From Streptomyces sp. Ru72 (lineage in GTDB: Bacteria; Actinomycetota; Actinomycetes; Streptomycetales; Streptomycetaceae): 64,000 bases of DNA. Below the pieces are notes generated by a model. It was not told where the DNA came from and ran no database searches. It saw nothing but the letters and a program-made list of their open reading frames with translations. Made by a program: the position numbers and the translations under genes. Position 1 is the first letter of the stretch. Every line of letters starts with the position of its first letter. The stretch is from positions 22,647 through 86,646 of the forward strand of contig NZ_PQSR01000024.1 of the NCBI RefSeq assembly GCF_002920635.1, read 5' to 3'. Shown here in pieces: positions 8,603-16,530 of the stretch.

Positions 8603-9526
8603 CTACTGCACCCACAGTTGGTCGATGAGGGCGTTGCACTGGTTCCCCTGACCGCAGGAGATCGTCAGCGTGTTGGTGCCCTTGGTCAACGTCACGGGAG
8701 CCCAGGTGGACTGCCAGCCCTTCTCGAAGTCGCCGTTCGGTGAGCCGATGAAGTTCTTCATGCCCACCGGCTGCGGGTTGGGTTTGCCGTTGACCGTCAG
8801 CGTCGCGTTGGCGTCCACACCGGGAATGGCATAACGCACATACAGGCGGTACGAGCCGGCTTTCTGGATGTCATTGACAGTCCAGGTGACCGAGGCTCCG
8901 ACAGTGTTGAACCCTGTCACGTAGGTCCCGCCGTCCGCTTTCGCCCCCTTGACGTCCGAGGCCGTGGTCGCGCCGCCAGACAGCTGGAGGACCTTCGCGT
9001 CGGTCTTCGGCAGCTCGGCCGCCGTGCTGCTGCTCGCCGACTGGCTGGGCTGGGCGCTCTGGGAGGCCGACGGAGCGCTGGAAGCTCCGGCGGCCTTGTT
9101 CTTCCCGTCGTTCGAGTCGCCGGTGATCATGGCGACGCCGATGCCGATGACGACCGCCGCGACCACCGCGATGGCGCCGATCAGCAGGCCCTTGGTGTTG
9201 GGACCCCGGCCGCGGCCACCGCCGGGCGGCGGAGCCGTCGGGGTCTGACGGGTCGTCGGGGCACCGCCCGGCACCGTTTCCGGAGCCGCGTAGTGCGCGT
9301 TCGGCTGGCCGTACGACTGCTGCTGCGGGACCTGGCCGTAGGGGGCCGTCTGGGCCTGCGGCTGGCCGTACTGGCGCTGGCCGACCGTGCGCACTCTGTT
9401 GACGGAGCCGGGGTAGCCGTAGCCGCCGGAGGGCGGCTGGGCGCCGTTGGCCTGACCGTCGGCGTAGAGGTAGCCGAACGGGTCGTCGTCCTCGGGCGTG
9501 CTCGCGCCGTTGTTGCCGGGCGTCAT
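8603..9526 (-). CDS. Membrane-anchored protein with C-terminal carbohydrate-binding module
   Basis: A 307-aa protein in three parts. Residues 1-105 are low-complexity, rich in Gln, Pro, Tyr and Gly (repeats like YGQPQAQ and QQQSYGQ). A transmembrane helix follows (LLIGAIAVVAAVVIGIGVA), then a Ser/Ala linker, then about 130 residues that read as a CBM6/CBM35-type beta-sandwich (SYRLYVRY, NGKPNPQPVGM, ALIDQLWVQ). The CBM would lie outside the cell and the Q/P-rich tail inside. It is 117 bp downstream of cdgB on the same strand, so the two may be co-transcribed. The ligand is unknown. Confidence 0.75.
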   Translation of the reverse strand: MTPGNNGASTPEDDDPFGYLYADGQANGAQPPSGGYGYPGSVNRVRTVGQRQYGQPQAQTAPYGQVPQQQSYGQPNAHYAAPETVPGGAPTTRQTPTAPPPGGGRGRGPNTKGLLIGAIAVVAAVVIGIGVAMITGDSNDGKNKAAGASSAPSASQSAQPSQSASSSTAAELPKTDAKVLQLSGGATTASDVKGAKADGGTYVTGFNTVGASVTWTVNDIQKAGSYRLYVRYAIPGVDANATLTVNGKPNPQPVGMKNFIGSPNGDFEKGWQSTWAPVTLTKGTNTLTISCGQGNQCNALIDQLWVQ

Positions 9527-9643
9527 CCCTAGGTCTCCTCAACAGGTGCGGGTCCAGATGCGTACGTGGCTGAATGGCGAGCCTACCCGGTCCCCGGACC
9601 GCACACGGCTGTTGTTCCCATCACCCAAGGATTGACCTGCGGT

Positions 9644-11323
9644 TTACCCCGCACGCCTGTGCTGTTTGGGACGAGACCGTTTCTCTACGTACATCCGCTC
9701 GTCAGCCGATTTCAGCACTTCGTCCGCCGTCATGCCGCAGTGTGCCCAGCCGATGCCGAAACTCGCGCCGACCCGCATGGCGCGGCCGTCGACCCGGATC
9801 GGCTGGATGATCTCGTTGCGCAGACGCACGGCGAGGTCCTGGGCGTCGGCCTTGCCGAGCCCGTCGGCCAGCACGACGAACTCGTCGCCGCCGAGCCGGG
9901 CCACCGTGTCCCCGTCCCGCACCCCGCGGCTGAGCCGCCGGGCGACCTCGATGAGGACGGCGTCGCCCGCGTTGTGCCCGAACCGGTCGTTGATGGACTT
10001 GAAGCCGTCGAGGTCGCAGAAGAGCACCGCGAGGCCCTTGGTGCCGTCGTCGGCGCCGCTGTCCGGCGCGACGGTGTGCACATGGTGGTCGAAGGCGTCG
10101 TACGGCCCCGGCCCGGCGTGGAAGTCGAAGGCGTGGCCGCCGCTGCCGTGGGCGGCCGGGTGGTCGCTGCGGAGTCCGTCGCCGTACGCGGCGTCCAGGG
10201 AGTCCGCCGCGCTCGGCGGCAGCGACTGCGGGCGCCGGCACAGGCGGGCGGACAGACGGGCGCGCAGTTCCGCGGAGTTGGGCAGGCCGGTGAGCGAGTC
10301 GTGCGAGGCCCGGTGGGCGAGCTGGAGCTCGCGGCGCTTGCGCTCCTCGATGTCCTCGACGTGGGTGAGCAGGAAGCGGGGCCCGTCGGCGGCGTCGGCG
10401 ACGACGGAGTTGCGCAGGGACACCCACACATAGGTGCCGTCGCGGCGTCCGAGCCGCAGTTCGGCGCGCCCGCCCTCGGCGGAGGTGCGCAGCAGGGTGC
10501 CGATGTCCTCGGGGTGGACGAGGTCGGAGAACGAGTAGCGGCGCATCGCGGAGGCGGGCCGGCCGAGCAGGCGGCACAGCGCGTCGTTGGTGCGCAGGAT
10601 CCGGCCGTGCTGGTCGCCGCCCATCTCGGCGATGGCCATGCCCGAGGGGGCGTACTCGAACGCCTGCCGGAAGGACTCCTCGCTGGCGCGCAGCGCCTGC
10701 TGCTCCCGCTCCAGGCGGACCAGGGCCCGCTGCATGTTGGCTCGCAGCCGGGCGTTGCTGATGGCGATGGCGGCGTGGAAGGCGTACATCTGGAGCGCCT
10801 CGCGCCCCCAGGCGCCGGGCCGCCGCCCGTTGCGCGGCCGGTCCACGGAGATGACGCCGAGGAGTTCACCGCAGGAGCTGCCCTGGACACCCGGCGTGTA
10901 CATGGGCGCGAAGAGGCGGTCGGAGGGGTGCCACTCGTCCTCGAAGCGGGGCTCGGGACCGTCGGTGTACCACTGCGGCACGTCGTCCTCGTCGAGGATC
11001 CAGCCCTCCGTGTGGGGTATGAACCGCAGGGTGCCCCACGCCTCGCCCATGCTGAGGCGCCGCTCCCAGGAGGCGCGGGAGCCGACGCGGCCGGTGATCA
11101 GCGCCTCCGCCGCGGAGTTCCCGGCGAGTGCGGCGACGACGAGGTCACCGTCCGGGCGTACGAGGTTGACGGCCGCCAGCTCGTAGCCGAGGCCGTTCAC
11201 GATGCCGTCGGCCACCGTCTGCAGCGTGTCCGCCAGGCTGCGGGCGGTGTTCATGTCCGCCATCACCTGGTGCAGCTGCCGCAGGGTCGCAAGACGGACA
11301 TACGGCTCGGACTCGGTCTCCAT
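9644..11323 (-). CDS. cdgB: Diguanylate cyclase CdgB (GAF-PAS-GGDEF)
   Basis: A 559-aa soluble protein with a GAF-like N-terminal domain, a central PAS/PAC domain (SFRQAFEYAPSGMAI, then VEDIEERKRRELQLAHRA) and a C-terminal GGDEF domain. The active-site loop RLGGDEF is intact and an RDGD inhibitory I-site lies exactly five residues before it, so it should make cyclic di-GMP and be product-inhibited. Domain order and neighbours match S. coelicolor CdgB (SCO4281), which affects development. A stretch of about 65 residues inside the cyclase domain (ADSLDAAYGDG to FDHHVHTV) looks like a lineage insertion. The ATG at 11323 has GGGAGGG 4 nt upstream; an upstream in-frame start was rejected. Confidence 0.9.
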   Translation of the reverse strand: METESEPYVRLATLRQLHQVMADMNTARSLADTLQTVADGIVNGLGYELAAVNLVRPDGDLVVAALAGNSAAEALITGRVGSRASWERRLSMGEAWGTLRFIPHTEGWILDEDDVPQWYTDGPEPRFEDEWHPSDRLFAPMYTPGVQGSSCGELLGVISVDRPRNGRRPGAWGREALQMYAFHAAIAISNARLRANMQRALVRLEREQQALRASEESFRQAFEYAPSGMAIAEMGGDQHGRILRTNDALCRLLGRPASAMRRYSFSDLVHPEDIGTLLRTSAEGGRAELRLGRRDGTYVWVSLRNSVVADAADGPRFLLTHVEDIEERKRRELQLAHRASHDSLTGLPNSAELRARLSARLCRRPQSLPPSAADSLDAAYGDGLRSDHPAAHGSGGHAFDFHAGPGPYDAFDHHVHTVAPDSGADDGTKGLAVLFCDLDGFKSINDRFGHNAGDAVLIEVARRLSRGVRDGDTVARLGGDEFVVLADGLGKADAQDLAVRLRNEIIQPIRVDGRAMRVGASFGIGWAHCGMTADEVLKSADERMYVEKRSRPKQHRRAG

Positions 11324-11498
11324 TCGCCCTCCCCTCGAGATCTCGCAGCAACTCCAGGGACGCGTCGGCGTACTACCGTTCCCGGTTTTCCACGGCACGC
11401 TACTGGGCGTACTCCACGGGTAGCATCATGCAGCGTCTCCGCCACTGAATCACAGCGCGCTGCCCACTAGGTACACAGGGTCAACAAAATACGCTTCC

Positions 11499-11514
11499 TG
11501 TGACTCAAGTCACA
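11499..11514. promoter_or_regulatory. CRP-type site TGTGA-N6-TCACA
   Basis: TGTGACTCAAGTCACA lies in the 393-bp gap between divergent cdgB and the flavin reductase, 176 bp from the cdgB start. It matches the textbook CRP half-sites TGTGA and TCACA with the correct 6-bp spacer. Streptomyces encode a Crp protein. The site also contains a GTGAC/GTCAC dyad, so a BldD-like regulator is another possibility. Confidence 0.55.
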
Positions 11515-11650
11515 GCCAAAGATGAACAATTACGGAGAGCTTCCGCATTTTCCTGTGTTTCCGCGGAATGCCTCCGGACGCGATGCGGGCCCTGTGTGCA
11601 GAGCCTGTGATCCTACGACGTCCGACGGCGTCCGTCGCGGTCCGTCGCTG

Positions 11651-11684
11651 GTCCTAGGACGCGCATCGGGCCCGGGCCCGATGC
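11651..11684. promoter_or_regulatory. Two perfect palindromes before the flavin reductase
   Basis: GTCCTAGGAC (11651-11660) is a perfect 10-bp palindrome. It is followed by a perfect 22-bp palindrome with half-site GCATCGGGCCC (11663-11673) and its complement (11674-11684). The second ends 20 bp before the -10-like TAGCGT of the next gene, so it overlaps the promoter and may be an operator. Confidence 0.45.
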
Positions 11685-11716
11685 GGGCGGCCGGAAGCGG
11701 AGACTAGCGTTTTGAC

Positions 11717-12292
11717 GTGCTCAAGACTTCCGCTGTCCCGTCCGTGTCCGCCGTGCCGCCCTCCTCCGGGCATCCTGAGGGGGTGAGCAACGACGAGTTC
11801 CGCGCTGCCATGTCCCGGCTGGCGGCGGGCGTGGTCCTGGTGACCTCGCACGAGCCGGCGCTGGACCCCGAGGGGCCGAAGGGCGAGGACGTCGGGATGA
11901 CGGCGACCGCCTTCATGTCGGTGTCCCTGGACCCGCCCCTGGTCCTGGTGAGCCTGCGCGAGGGCGCCCGCATGGACGACCTGCTCGCCGAGCAGCCGCT
12001 GTGGGCGGTCTCCGTCCTCTCGGAGAGCCAGCGGCACATCGCGGGACGCTTCGCGATGAAGGGCCGCGTCAGCGACCGTCTGCTGTTCGAGGACATCCCG
12101 TACATCCGCGGCGAGGCCTCCGGCGCACCGCTGGTCGGCGGCGCACTGGCGACCCTGGAGTGCCGCACGGAACAGCGGGTGCAGGCGGGCGACCACACGC
12201 TGGTGATCGGCAGGGTGCTCACGGCCCGGGTGCCGAGCGCGGAGGGCGGACCGCTGATGTATTTCCGGGGGCGGTACCGGCACTTGGGGTGA
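11717..12292 (+). CDS. Flavin reductase-like FMN-binding protein
   Basis: A 191-aa protein with the flavin-reductase domain: FRAAMSRLAAGVVLVTS at the start of the fold, GMTATAFMSVSLDPPLVLVSL as the FMN-binding segment and a C-terminal LMYFRGRYRHLG. These proteins reduce FMN with NAD(P)H, often for a partner monooxygenase. The start is taken as GTG 11717 because TAGCGT lies 6 nt upstream (leaderless pattern). GTG 11783 would give a 169-aa form that starts closer to the domain, but its upstream G-run is too close to act as a good ribosome binding site. No partner oxygenase is adjacent. Confidence 0.83.
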   Translation: MLKTSAVPSVSAVPPSSGHPEGVSNDEFRAAMSRLAAGVVLVTSHEPALDPEGPKGEDVGMTATAFMSVSLDPPLVLVSLREGARMDDLLAEQPLWAVSVLSESQRHIAGRFAMKGRVSDRLLFEDIPYIRGEASGAPLVGGALATLECRTEQRVQAGDHTLVIGRVLTARVPSAEGGPLMYFRGRYRHLG

Positions 12293-12396
12293 GCGGAAGG
12301 TGTCCGGGGCTGGGATTCCACAAGAACGGGGAGACGAGCGGGGACCAGGCCGTGGGCGTCCTGGAATTGGCCTGAACCGCCGGTCCGGCTGTCCGC

Positions 12397-12834
12397 CTAC
12401 GTCCAGTCACGGGCGGAGCGGCCGCGTTTCGTCTCCGAGCGCTGCTTCTTCTCGCGCAGTCGCCGCTCGTTGATCCCCCGTGGTATCCGGGTCGGCCTGC
12501 GGGGCTTGGGCGGGGGCGCGGTCGCCTCCGCCAGCAGCGCCGCCAGGCGTACCGCGGCGGCCTCGCGGTTGCGCCACTGGGAGCGGTGCTCGGAGGAGCG
12601 GACGCTGACGACCCCGTTGACCAGGCGGGGTGCAAGGCGCTCGAGGGCGCGCTCCTTCCACACCCGGGGAAGGGCCTCGGTGTTCGCCAGGTCGAAGCGC
12701 AGCTCGACCTGCGAGTCACTGGTGTTGACGTGTTGTCCGCCGGGCCCGGACGACCGCGAGAAACGCCACATCAGCTCGGCCTCGGGGAGCGAGACGGAGC
12801 CGCGGACGACGTAAGGACCGGACATGCCGTCCAT
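12397..12834 (-). CDS. arfB: Peptidyl-tRNA hydrolase ArfB/YaeJ-like ribosome rescue factor
   Basis: A 145-aa protein with the release-factor catalytic motif GGQ in SSGPGGQHVN, followed by VNGVVSVRSSEHRSQ and a very basic C-terminal tail (REKKQRSETKRGRSARDW). This is the ArfB layout: a domain-3 release-factor fold plus a positively charged tail that enters the mRNA channel of stalled ribosomes. The start may be ATG 12834 or ATG 12825 (MSGPYVV), three codons later. It stands alone, divergent from terD. Confidence 0.9.
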   Translation of the reverse strand: MDGMSGPYVVRGSVSLPEAELMWRFSRSSGPGGQHVNTSDSQVELRFDLANTEALPRVWKERALERLAPRLVNGVVSVRSSEHRSQWRNREAAAVRLAALLAEATAPPPKPRRPTRIPRGINERRLREKKQRSETKRGRSARDWT

Positions 12835-12901
12835 GTTCCCCGCTCCGCCCGGTCCGCGTCATCCCGATTTCCGGCGGCAGGTAAAAAAGGTAAAGGAACC
12901 C

Positions 12902-12928
12902 GGAACCGTGAGTACCCCCCTTGGCGTT
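12902..12928 (+). promoter_or_regulatory. Possible ECF-sigma-type promoter of terD
   Basis: GGAACC (12902-12907) and GTT (12926-12928) are spaced like sigma-R or sigma-E type promoters (GGAAC, 19 bp, GTT). A second GGAACC begins at 12895. The element lies 57 bp before the terD start. This is a pattern match only. Confidence 0.35.
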
Positions 12929-12984
12929 GCTAGAGGTGGCGGTAGCTTCATCCGCACACGCAACGAGGGAAGGGACTCCCAACA

Positions 12985-13560
12985 ATGGCTGTAAGCCTGT
13001 CCAAGGGTGGCAACGTCTCGCTCACCAAGGAGGCTCCGGGCCTGACCGCCGTCACCGTGGGCCTCGGCTGGGACGTCCGCACCACCACCGGCACGGACTT
13101 CGACCTCGACGCGTCCGCGATCGCGGTCAACGCCCAGGGGAAGGTCTACTCGGACCAGCACTTCGTCTTCTTCAACAACAAGCAGACCCCGGACAACTCG
13201 ATCGTCCACACGGGTGACAACCGCACGGGCGAGGGCGCGGGCGACGACGAGGCGATCAACGTCAACCTGGCGGCGCTCCCGGCCGACATCGACAAGATCG
13301 TCTTCCCTGTGTCCATCTACGACGCGGAGTCCCGCTCGCAGAACTTCGGCCAGGTGCGCAACGCCTACATCCGCATCGTCAACCAGGCCGGCGGCCAGGA
13401 GATCGCCCGCTACGACCTGTCGGAGGACGCGGCCACGGAGACGGCCATGGTCTTCGGCGAGCTGTACCGCAACGGCGCGGAGTGGAAGTTCCGCGCGGTC
13501 GGCCAGGGCTACGCGTCGGGCCTGGTGGGCATCGCCCAGGACTTCGGCGTCAACGTCTGA
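12985..13560 (+). CDS. terD: TerD-family stress protein
   Basis: A 191-aa TerD domain protein. It begins [15 protein letters not shown] and contains [35 protein letters not shown] and [10 protein letters not shown]; the Asp-rich loops are the calcium-binding sites of the family. Streptomyces carry several TerD paralogues tied to stress, calcium and development. ATG 12985 has GAAGGGA about 8 nt upstream. It is monocistronic here, with no other ter genes next to it, so a tellurite-resistance role is not implied. Confidence 0.94.
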   Translation: MAVSLSKGGNVSLTKEAPGLTAVTVGLGWDVRTTTGTDFDLDASAIAVNAQGKVYSDQHFVFFNNKQTPDNSIVHTGDNRTGEGAGDDEAINVNLAALPADIDKIVFPVSIYDAESRSQNFGQVRNAYIRIVNQAGGQEIARYDLSEDAATETAMVFGELYRNGAEWKFRAVGQGYASGLVGIAQDFGVNV

Positions 13561-13671
13561 CGCCGGCCCCCTGTCCCCTCACCGGGACCCCGGTCCGAGG
13601 GGGCCGGGGCCCCGGCGTGGTCCCCGGTCTCCCGCGACCCGTGCGGAACCCGTCCGCGATACGTTGCGCGG

Positions 13672-14184
13672 GTGATCCTCGAGCCCCTCTGCCCCGCCCC
13701 CGACCACGACCTTCCGGGTGAGCTGCTGACCGAACTCACCGCGCTCTACGCCTCCAACCGGGAGTTCCACGCCCTGAGCGGCGACTTCCCCGACCCGGAC
13801 GACATCCGCCCGGAGCAGGTGGCGGCCGCGCTGGCCGACGAGTTGGCGCACCCCGATGTGGAGGTCCTGCTCGCCCGCAGCTTCGGGCGGCTCGTCGGAA
13901 TCGTCGTCACGCTGGCCCACCACCCCGACCCGTCCGACCCGGACCCGTGGATCGGCCTGCTGATGGTGGACGCGGCGATGCAGCGGCACGGGCACGGGCG
14001 ACTGCTGGCGTCCCTGGTCGAGGACCGCTTCCGCGCCGCGGGCCGCACCGCCGTGCGCCTGGCCGTGCTGGAGAACAACCCCGCGGGCCTCGCCTTCTGG
14101 GCGGCGCTCGGCTACGAGGTCATCGACCGCCGGCCGGACCGTGACCGGGGCCGCCCGTGCGCCGTGCTGCGCAAGGCCCTGTGA
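13672..14184 (+). CDS. GNAT family N-acetyltransferase
   Basis: A 170-aa GNAT acetyltransferase. The acetyl-CoA loop reads MQRHGHGRLLASLVEDRF (RxxGxG/A variant), preceded by IGLLMVDAA and followed by VRLAVLENNPAGLAFWAALGYEV, a standard motif A to B arrangement. GTG 13672 has TACGTT 6 nt upstream, suggesting a leaderless message. The next gene starts 13 nt after its stop, so they form an operon. The acceptor substrate is unknown. Confidence 0.85.
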   Translation: MILEPLCPAPDHDLPGELLTELTALYASNREFHALSGDFPDPDDIRPEQVAAALADELAHPDVEVLLARSFGRLVGIVVTLAHHPDPSDPDPWIGLLMVDAAMQRHGHGRLLASLVEDRFRAAGRTAVRLAVLENNPAGLAFWAALGYEVIDRRPDRDRGRPCAVLRKAL

Positions 14185-14197
14185 CACCATCGCCCCC

Positions 14198-14698
14198 GTG
14201 CTCGACATCGGCTACGCCCTCTCCAACCGCTTCCCCGACCCCCCGCAGACCGACTACCGCCGTGCGGACGTCCACGCCCTGCGGCACGACCTGTTCTGCG
14301 GTGACGTCTATCTCGCCGACACCGAGGCGGACCGGGAGCTGTCCACAGCCTGGGGATGGGTGCCGGTGCTCGACTTCGCCTGGGCGCTGTGCGACATCGT
14401 CGAGCGGCTCGACCGGGACCCGCTCGGCAGCCGTGCCGCCCGGCCGCAGCGCGCGGAGCTGGACTTCACCGAGTCGACCGACCGCCTGCTGTTCGAGCGC
14501 CGTTTCGGCTGGGTGGACATCGAGGCGGAGTGGCTGCCGCCGGCCGAGCCTCCGCTGACGTTCCCCCACGCGGAACTGCGCCGCGAGGCCCGCGACTTCC
14601 TGCAGGACCTGATCGCCGACCTGACCGACCTGCACGAGGACCTCGGCGAGAACCCGGCGATCTGGACGCTGCAGGCCCGTTTCCCCCGGGTCGCCTGA
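14198..14698 (+). CDS. Conserved hypothetical protein
   Basis: A 166-aa acidic protein with no signal peptide or membrane segment. It starts MLDIGYALSNRFPDPP (GTG 14198) and has an aromatic WGWVPVLDFAWALCDIVERL segment, a likely alpha-beta fold, then FERRFGWVDIEAEWL and a charged helix-rich end with IADLTDLHEDLGENP. I do not recognise a named family. It follows the GNAT gene by 13 nt and is likely co-translated with it. A longer reading that begins inside the GNAT gene lacks support. Confidence 0.75.
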   Translation: MLDIGYALSNRFPDPPQTDYRRADVHALRHDLFCGDVYLADTEADRELSTAWGWVPVLDFAWALCDIVERLDRDPLGSRAARPQRAELDFTESTDRLLFERRFGWVDIEAEWLPPAEPPLTFPHAELRREARDFLQDLIADLTDLHEDLGENPAIWTLQARFPRVA

Positions 14699-14731
14699 CA
14701 CCGGGAGCTCCCCGACGGGGCGGTCCGCCCC

Positions 14732-15706
14732 TCACGGCTCCAGCACCACCTTGCCGACCGTGCCCCGCGTCTCAAGGGCCCGGTGGGCCTCGGCCGCCTC
14801 GGCGAGCGGGAAGCGCTGGACGGCGGGGACCAGGCGGCCGGCCGCGGCCTCGGCGAGCGCCCGCTCCTCCAGGGTGCGCAAGGGGTCCGGACCGCCCGCC
14901 CTCCGCAGCATCGTGGGGCCGAGGACCTGCTCGGAGACACCGTCGACGAGATACGGCCGGCCGCCCCGGATGCCCTCGGCGGACCACCCGAACACGAGGT
15001 GCCGGCCGCCCGGCGCGAGCAGTCCCACGGCGGTCCGGGCCACCGCGCCGCCCACGCCGTCGAAGACCACGGTGACCCTGCCGCGATACTCCGCGAGTCG
15101 GTCCGCCCAGGCGGGGTCCGTGTAGTCGACGGCGAGGTCCGCGCCGTTCTCCCGCACCCGCGCGACCTTCTCCGGACCGCCCGCGAGCCCGATCACGGTG
15201 GCGCCCGCGTGCCGGGCGTACTGCACGAGGAGGGTGCCGATGCCGCCCGCGGCGGCCGGGACGAGGGCCACGGAGCCGGGGCCGAGGTCGGCGAACTGAA
15301 GGATGCCCATCGCCGTACGGCCTGTGCCGATCATGGCGACGGCCTGTGCCTCGTCCAGGTTCGCCGGTATCTCGTGCAGGCGGGCGACGTCCGTGACGGC
15401 GAGTTCGGCATAGCCTCCGGGCGCGAAGCCGAGGTGCGCGACGACCCGGCGGCCGAGCCAGCGGGCGTCGACGCCCTCGCCGAGGGACTCGACGGTGCCC
15501 GCGACCTCGCGGCCGGGGATCGTGGGCAGCGGGGCCGGCCCGGGCGCGGGACCGGTCTCGCCCTCGCGCAGCGCGGTGTCCAGCAGGTGCACGCCCGCCG
15601 CGGCGACGGCGACACGCACCTGGCCGGGGCCGGGCTCCGGGTCCTCGACCTTCTCGTGGGTGAGGTTCTCGGCGGGGCCGAAGGCGTGCAGCCGGATCGC
15701 GTGCAT
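14732..15706 (-). CDS. Zinc-independent quinone oxidoreductase (MDR), SoxR-regulon type
   Basis: A 324-aa medium-chain dehydrogenase/reductase. It begins MHAIRLHAFGPAENL and has the quinone-reductase features PGREVAGTV and the NADPH-binding AAGGIGTLLVQYARHAGATVIG. It lacks the zinc-site Cys/His cluster of alcohol dehydrogenases, so it probably reduces quinones with NADPH. The ATG at 15706 has GAGGAG 7-8 nt upstream; a longer N-terminus was rejected. A near-perfect SoxR box lies about 70 bp upstream. In S. coelicolor, SCO4266 is an oxidoreductase of the SoxR regulon and seems to be the counterpart. Confidence 0.88.
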   Translation of the reverse strand: MHAIRLHAFGPAENLTHEKVEDPEPGPGQVRVAVAAAGVHLLDTALREGETGPAPGPAPLPTIPGREVAGTVESLGEGVDARWLGRRVVAHLGFAPGGYAELAVTDVARLHEIPANLDEAQAVAMIGTGRTAMGILQFADLGPGSVALVPAAAGGIGTLLVQYARHAGATVIGLAGGPEKVARVRENGADLAVDYTDPAWADRLAEYRGRVTVVFDGVGGAVARTAVGLLAPGGRHLVFGWSAEGIRGGRPYLVDGVSEQVLGPTMLRRAGGPDPLRTLEERALAEAAAGRLVPAVQRFPLAEAAEAHRALETRGTVGKVVLEP

Positions 15707-15774
15707 GGGCGGGCTCCTCGTCCGTGCGTCTTTGCCGTCGTCTGTCGTGCTGCTCTCGAAGCCCACCCTTCAAG

Positions 15775-15795
15775 CTCAAGCGCGCTTGAGGTCAA
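15775..15795 (-). promoter_or_regulatory. SoxR box within a 19-bp-spacer promoter
   Basis: CTCAAGCGCGCTTGAG (15775-15790) is a perfect 16-bp palindrome of the SoxR/MerR type (known soxbox form CCTCAAG-N-CTTGAGG). On the minus strand it follows TTGACC (15790-15795), and a 19-bp spacer would lead to AAGGGT. The long spacer is the usual sign of MerR-family activation by DNA twisting. It serves the quinone oxidoreductase. Confidence 0.82.
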
Positions 15796-15848
15796 GGGCG
15801 ACCTCGCAGGCCGGGGCGGTTGTCAGTGGTGGGGTGGAGCATGGGGGC

Positions 15849-16523
15849 ATGGTGCGGAAGGCGCGGGTGGTGAAGGCGGCGCGGCGGCCGGAGGTCCGGC
15901 TGCCCGAGCTGGTGGCGTGGCCGGACGGGGAGGTGGTGCCGGACGGGGACTATGACGGGCTGGAGTTCCGGGACGCGGATCTCGCCGAGCAGGACGGCGG
16001 GGGCGCCCGGTTCATGGACTGCGCGCTGACGGGGTGCGCGCTGGACGGGACGGGACTCAGCCACGCGCGCGTGCTGGACTCGGTCCTCACGGGCATACGG
16101 GGGGTCGGCACGAACCTCGCGGAGGCGACCCTGCGCGATGTGGAGCTGGTGGACGCCCGGCTCGGCGGGACGCAGCTGCACGGGGCGGTGCTGGAGCGCG
16201 TACTGGTCCGCGGCGGCAAGATCGACTACCTGAACCTGCGCAAGGCACGGCTGAAGGACGTCGTCTTCGAGGGCTGTGTGCTCATCGAGCCGGACTTCGG
16301 GGGCGCCCGGCTGGAGCGGGTGGAGTTCGTGGACTGCGTACTGAAGGGAGCCGACCTGACGGCGGCGACCCTGGTGGACGTGGACCTGCGCCGCGCGGCG
16401 GACCTGGACGTCGCCCGCGGGGTGGACCGCCTGTCCGGCGCGGCGATCAGCCATGCGCAGCTGCTGGATCTCGCGCCGGTGCTGGCGGCGGCCCTGGGAC
16501 TGCGGGTGGCGGAAGCGGACTGA
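15849..16523 (+). CDS. Pentapeptide-repeat protein
   Basis: A 224-aa protein whose residues 35-200 follow the A(D/N)LxX pentapeptide rhythm: EFRDADLAEQDGG, CALDGTGLSHARVLDS, TNLAEATLRDVELV, ARLGGTQLHGAVLERV, LRKARLKDVVFEGC, ADLTAATLVDVDLR. Such proteins form a right-handed quadrilateral beta-helix. Some mimic DNA and protect gyrase, but nothing here shows that role. Start ATG 15849 has GTGGAG upstream. It is divergent from the SoxR-box oxidoreductase, and the box lies between them, so shared control is possible. Confidence 0.88.
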   Translation: MVRKARVVKAARRPEVRLPELVAWPDGEVVPDGDYDGLEFRDADLAEQDGGGARFMDCALTGCALDGTGLSHARVLDSVLTGIRGVGTNLAEATLRDVELVDARLGGTQLHGAVLERVLVRGGKIDYLNLRKARLKDVVFEGCVLIEPDFGGARLERVEFVDCVLKGADLTAATLVDVDLRRAADLDVARGVDRLSGAAISHAQLLDLAPVLAAALGLRVAEAD

Positions 16524-16530
16524 CGACCGC

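Noticed and set aside
12985..13560. Part of a tellurite-resistance operon
   Set aside because: Only a lone terD is present; Streptomyces carry many stand-alone TerD proteins without tellurite roles.
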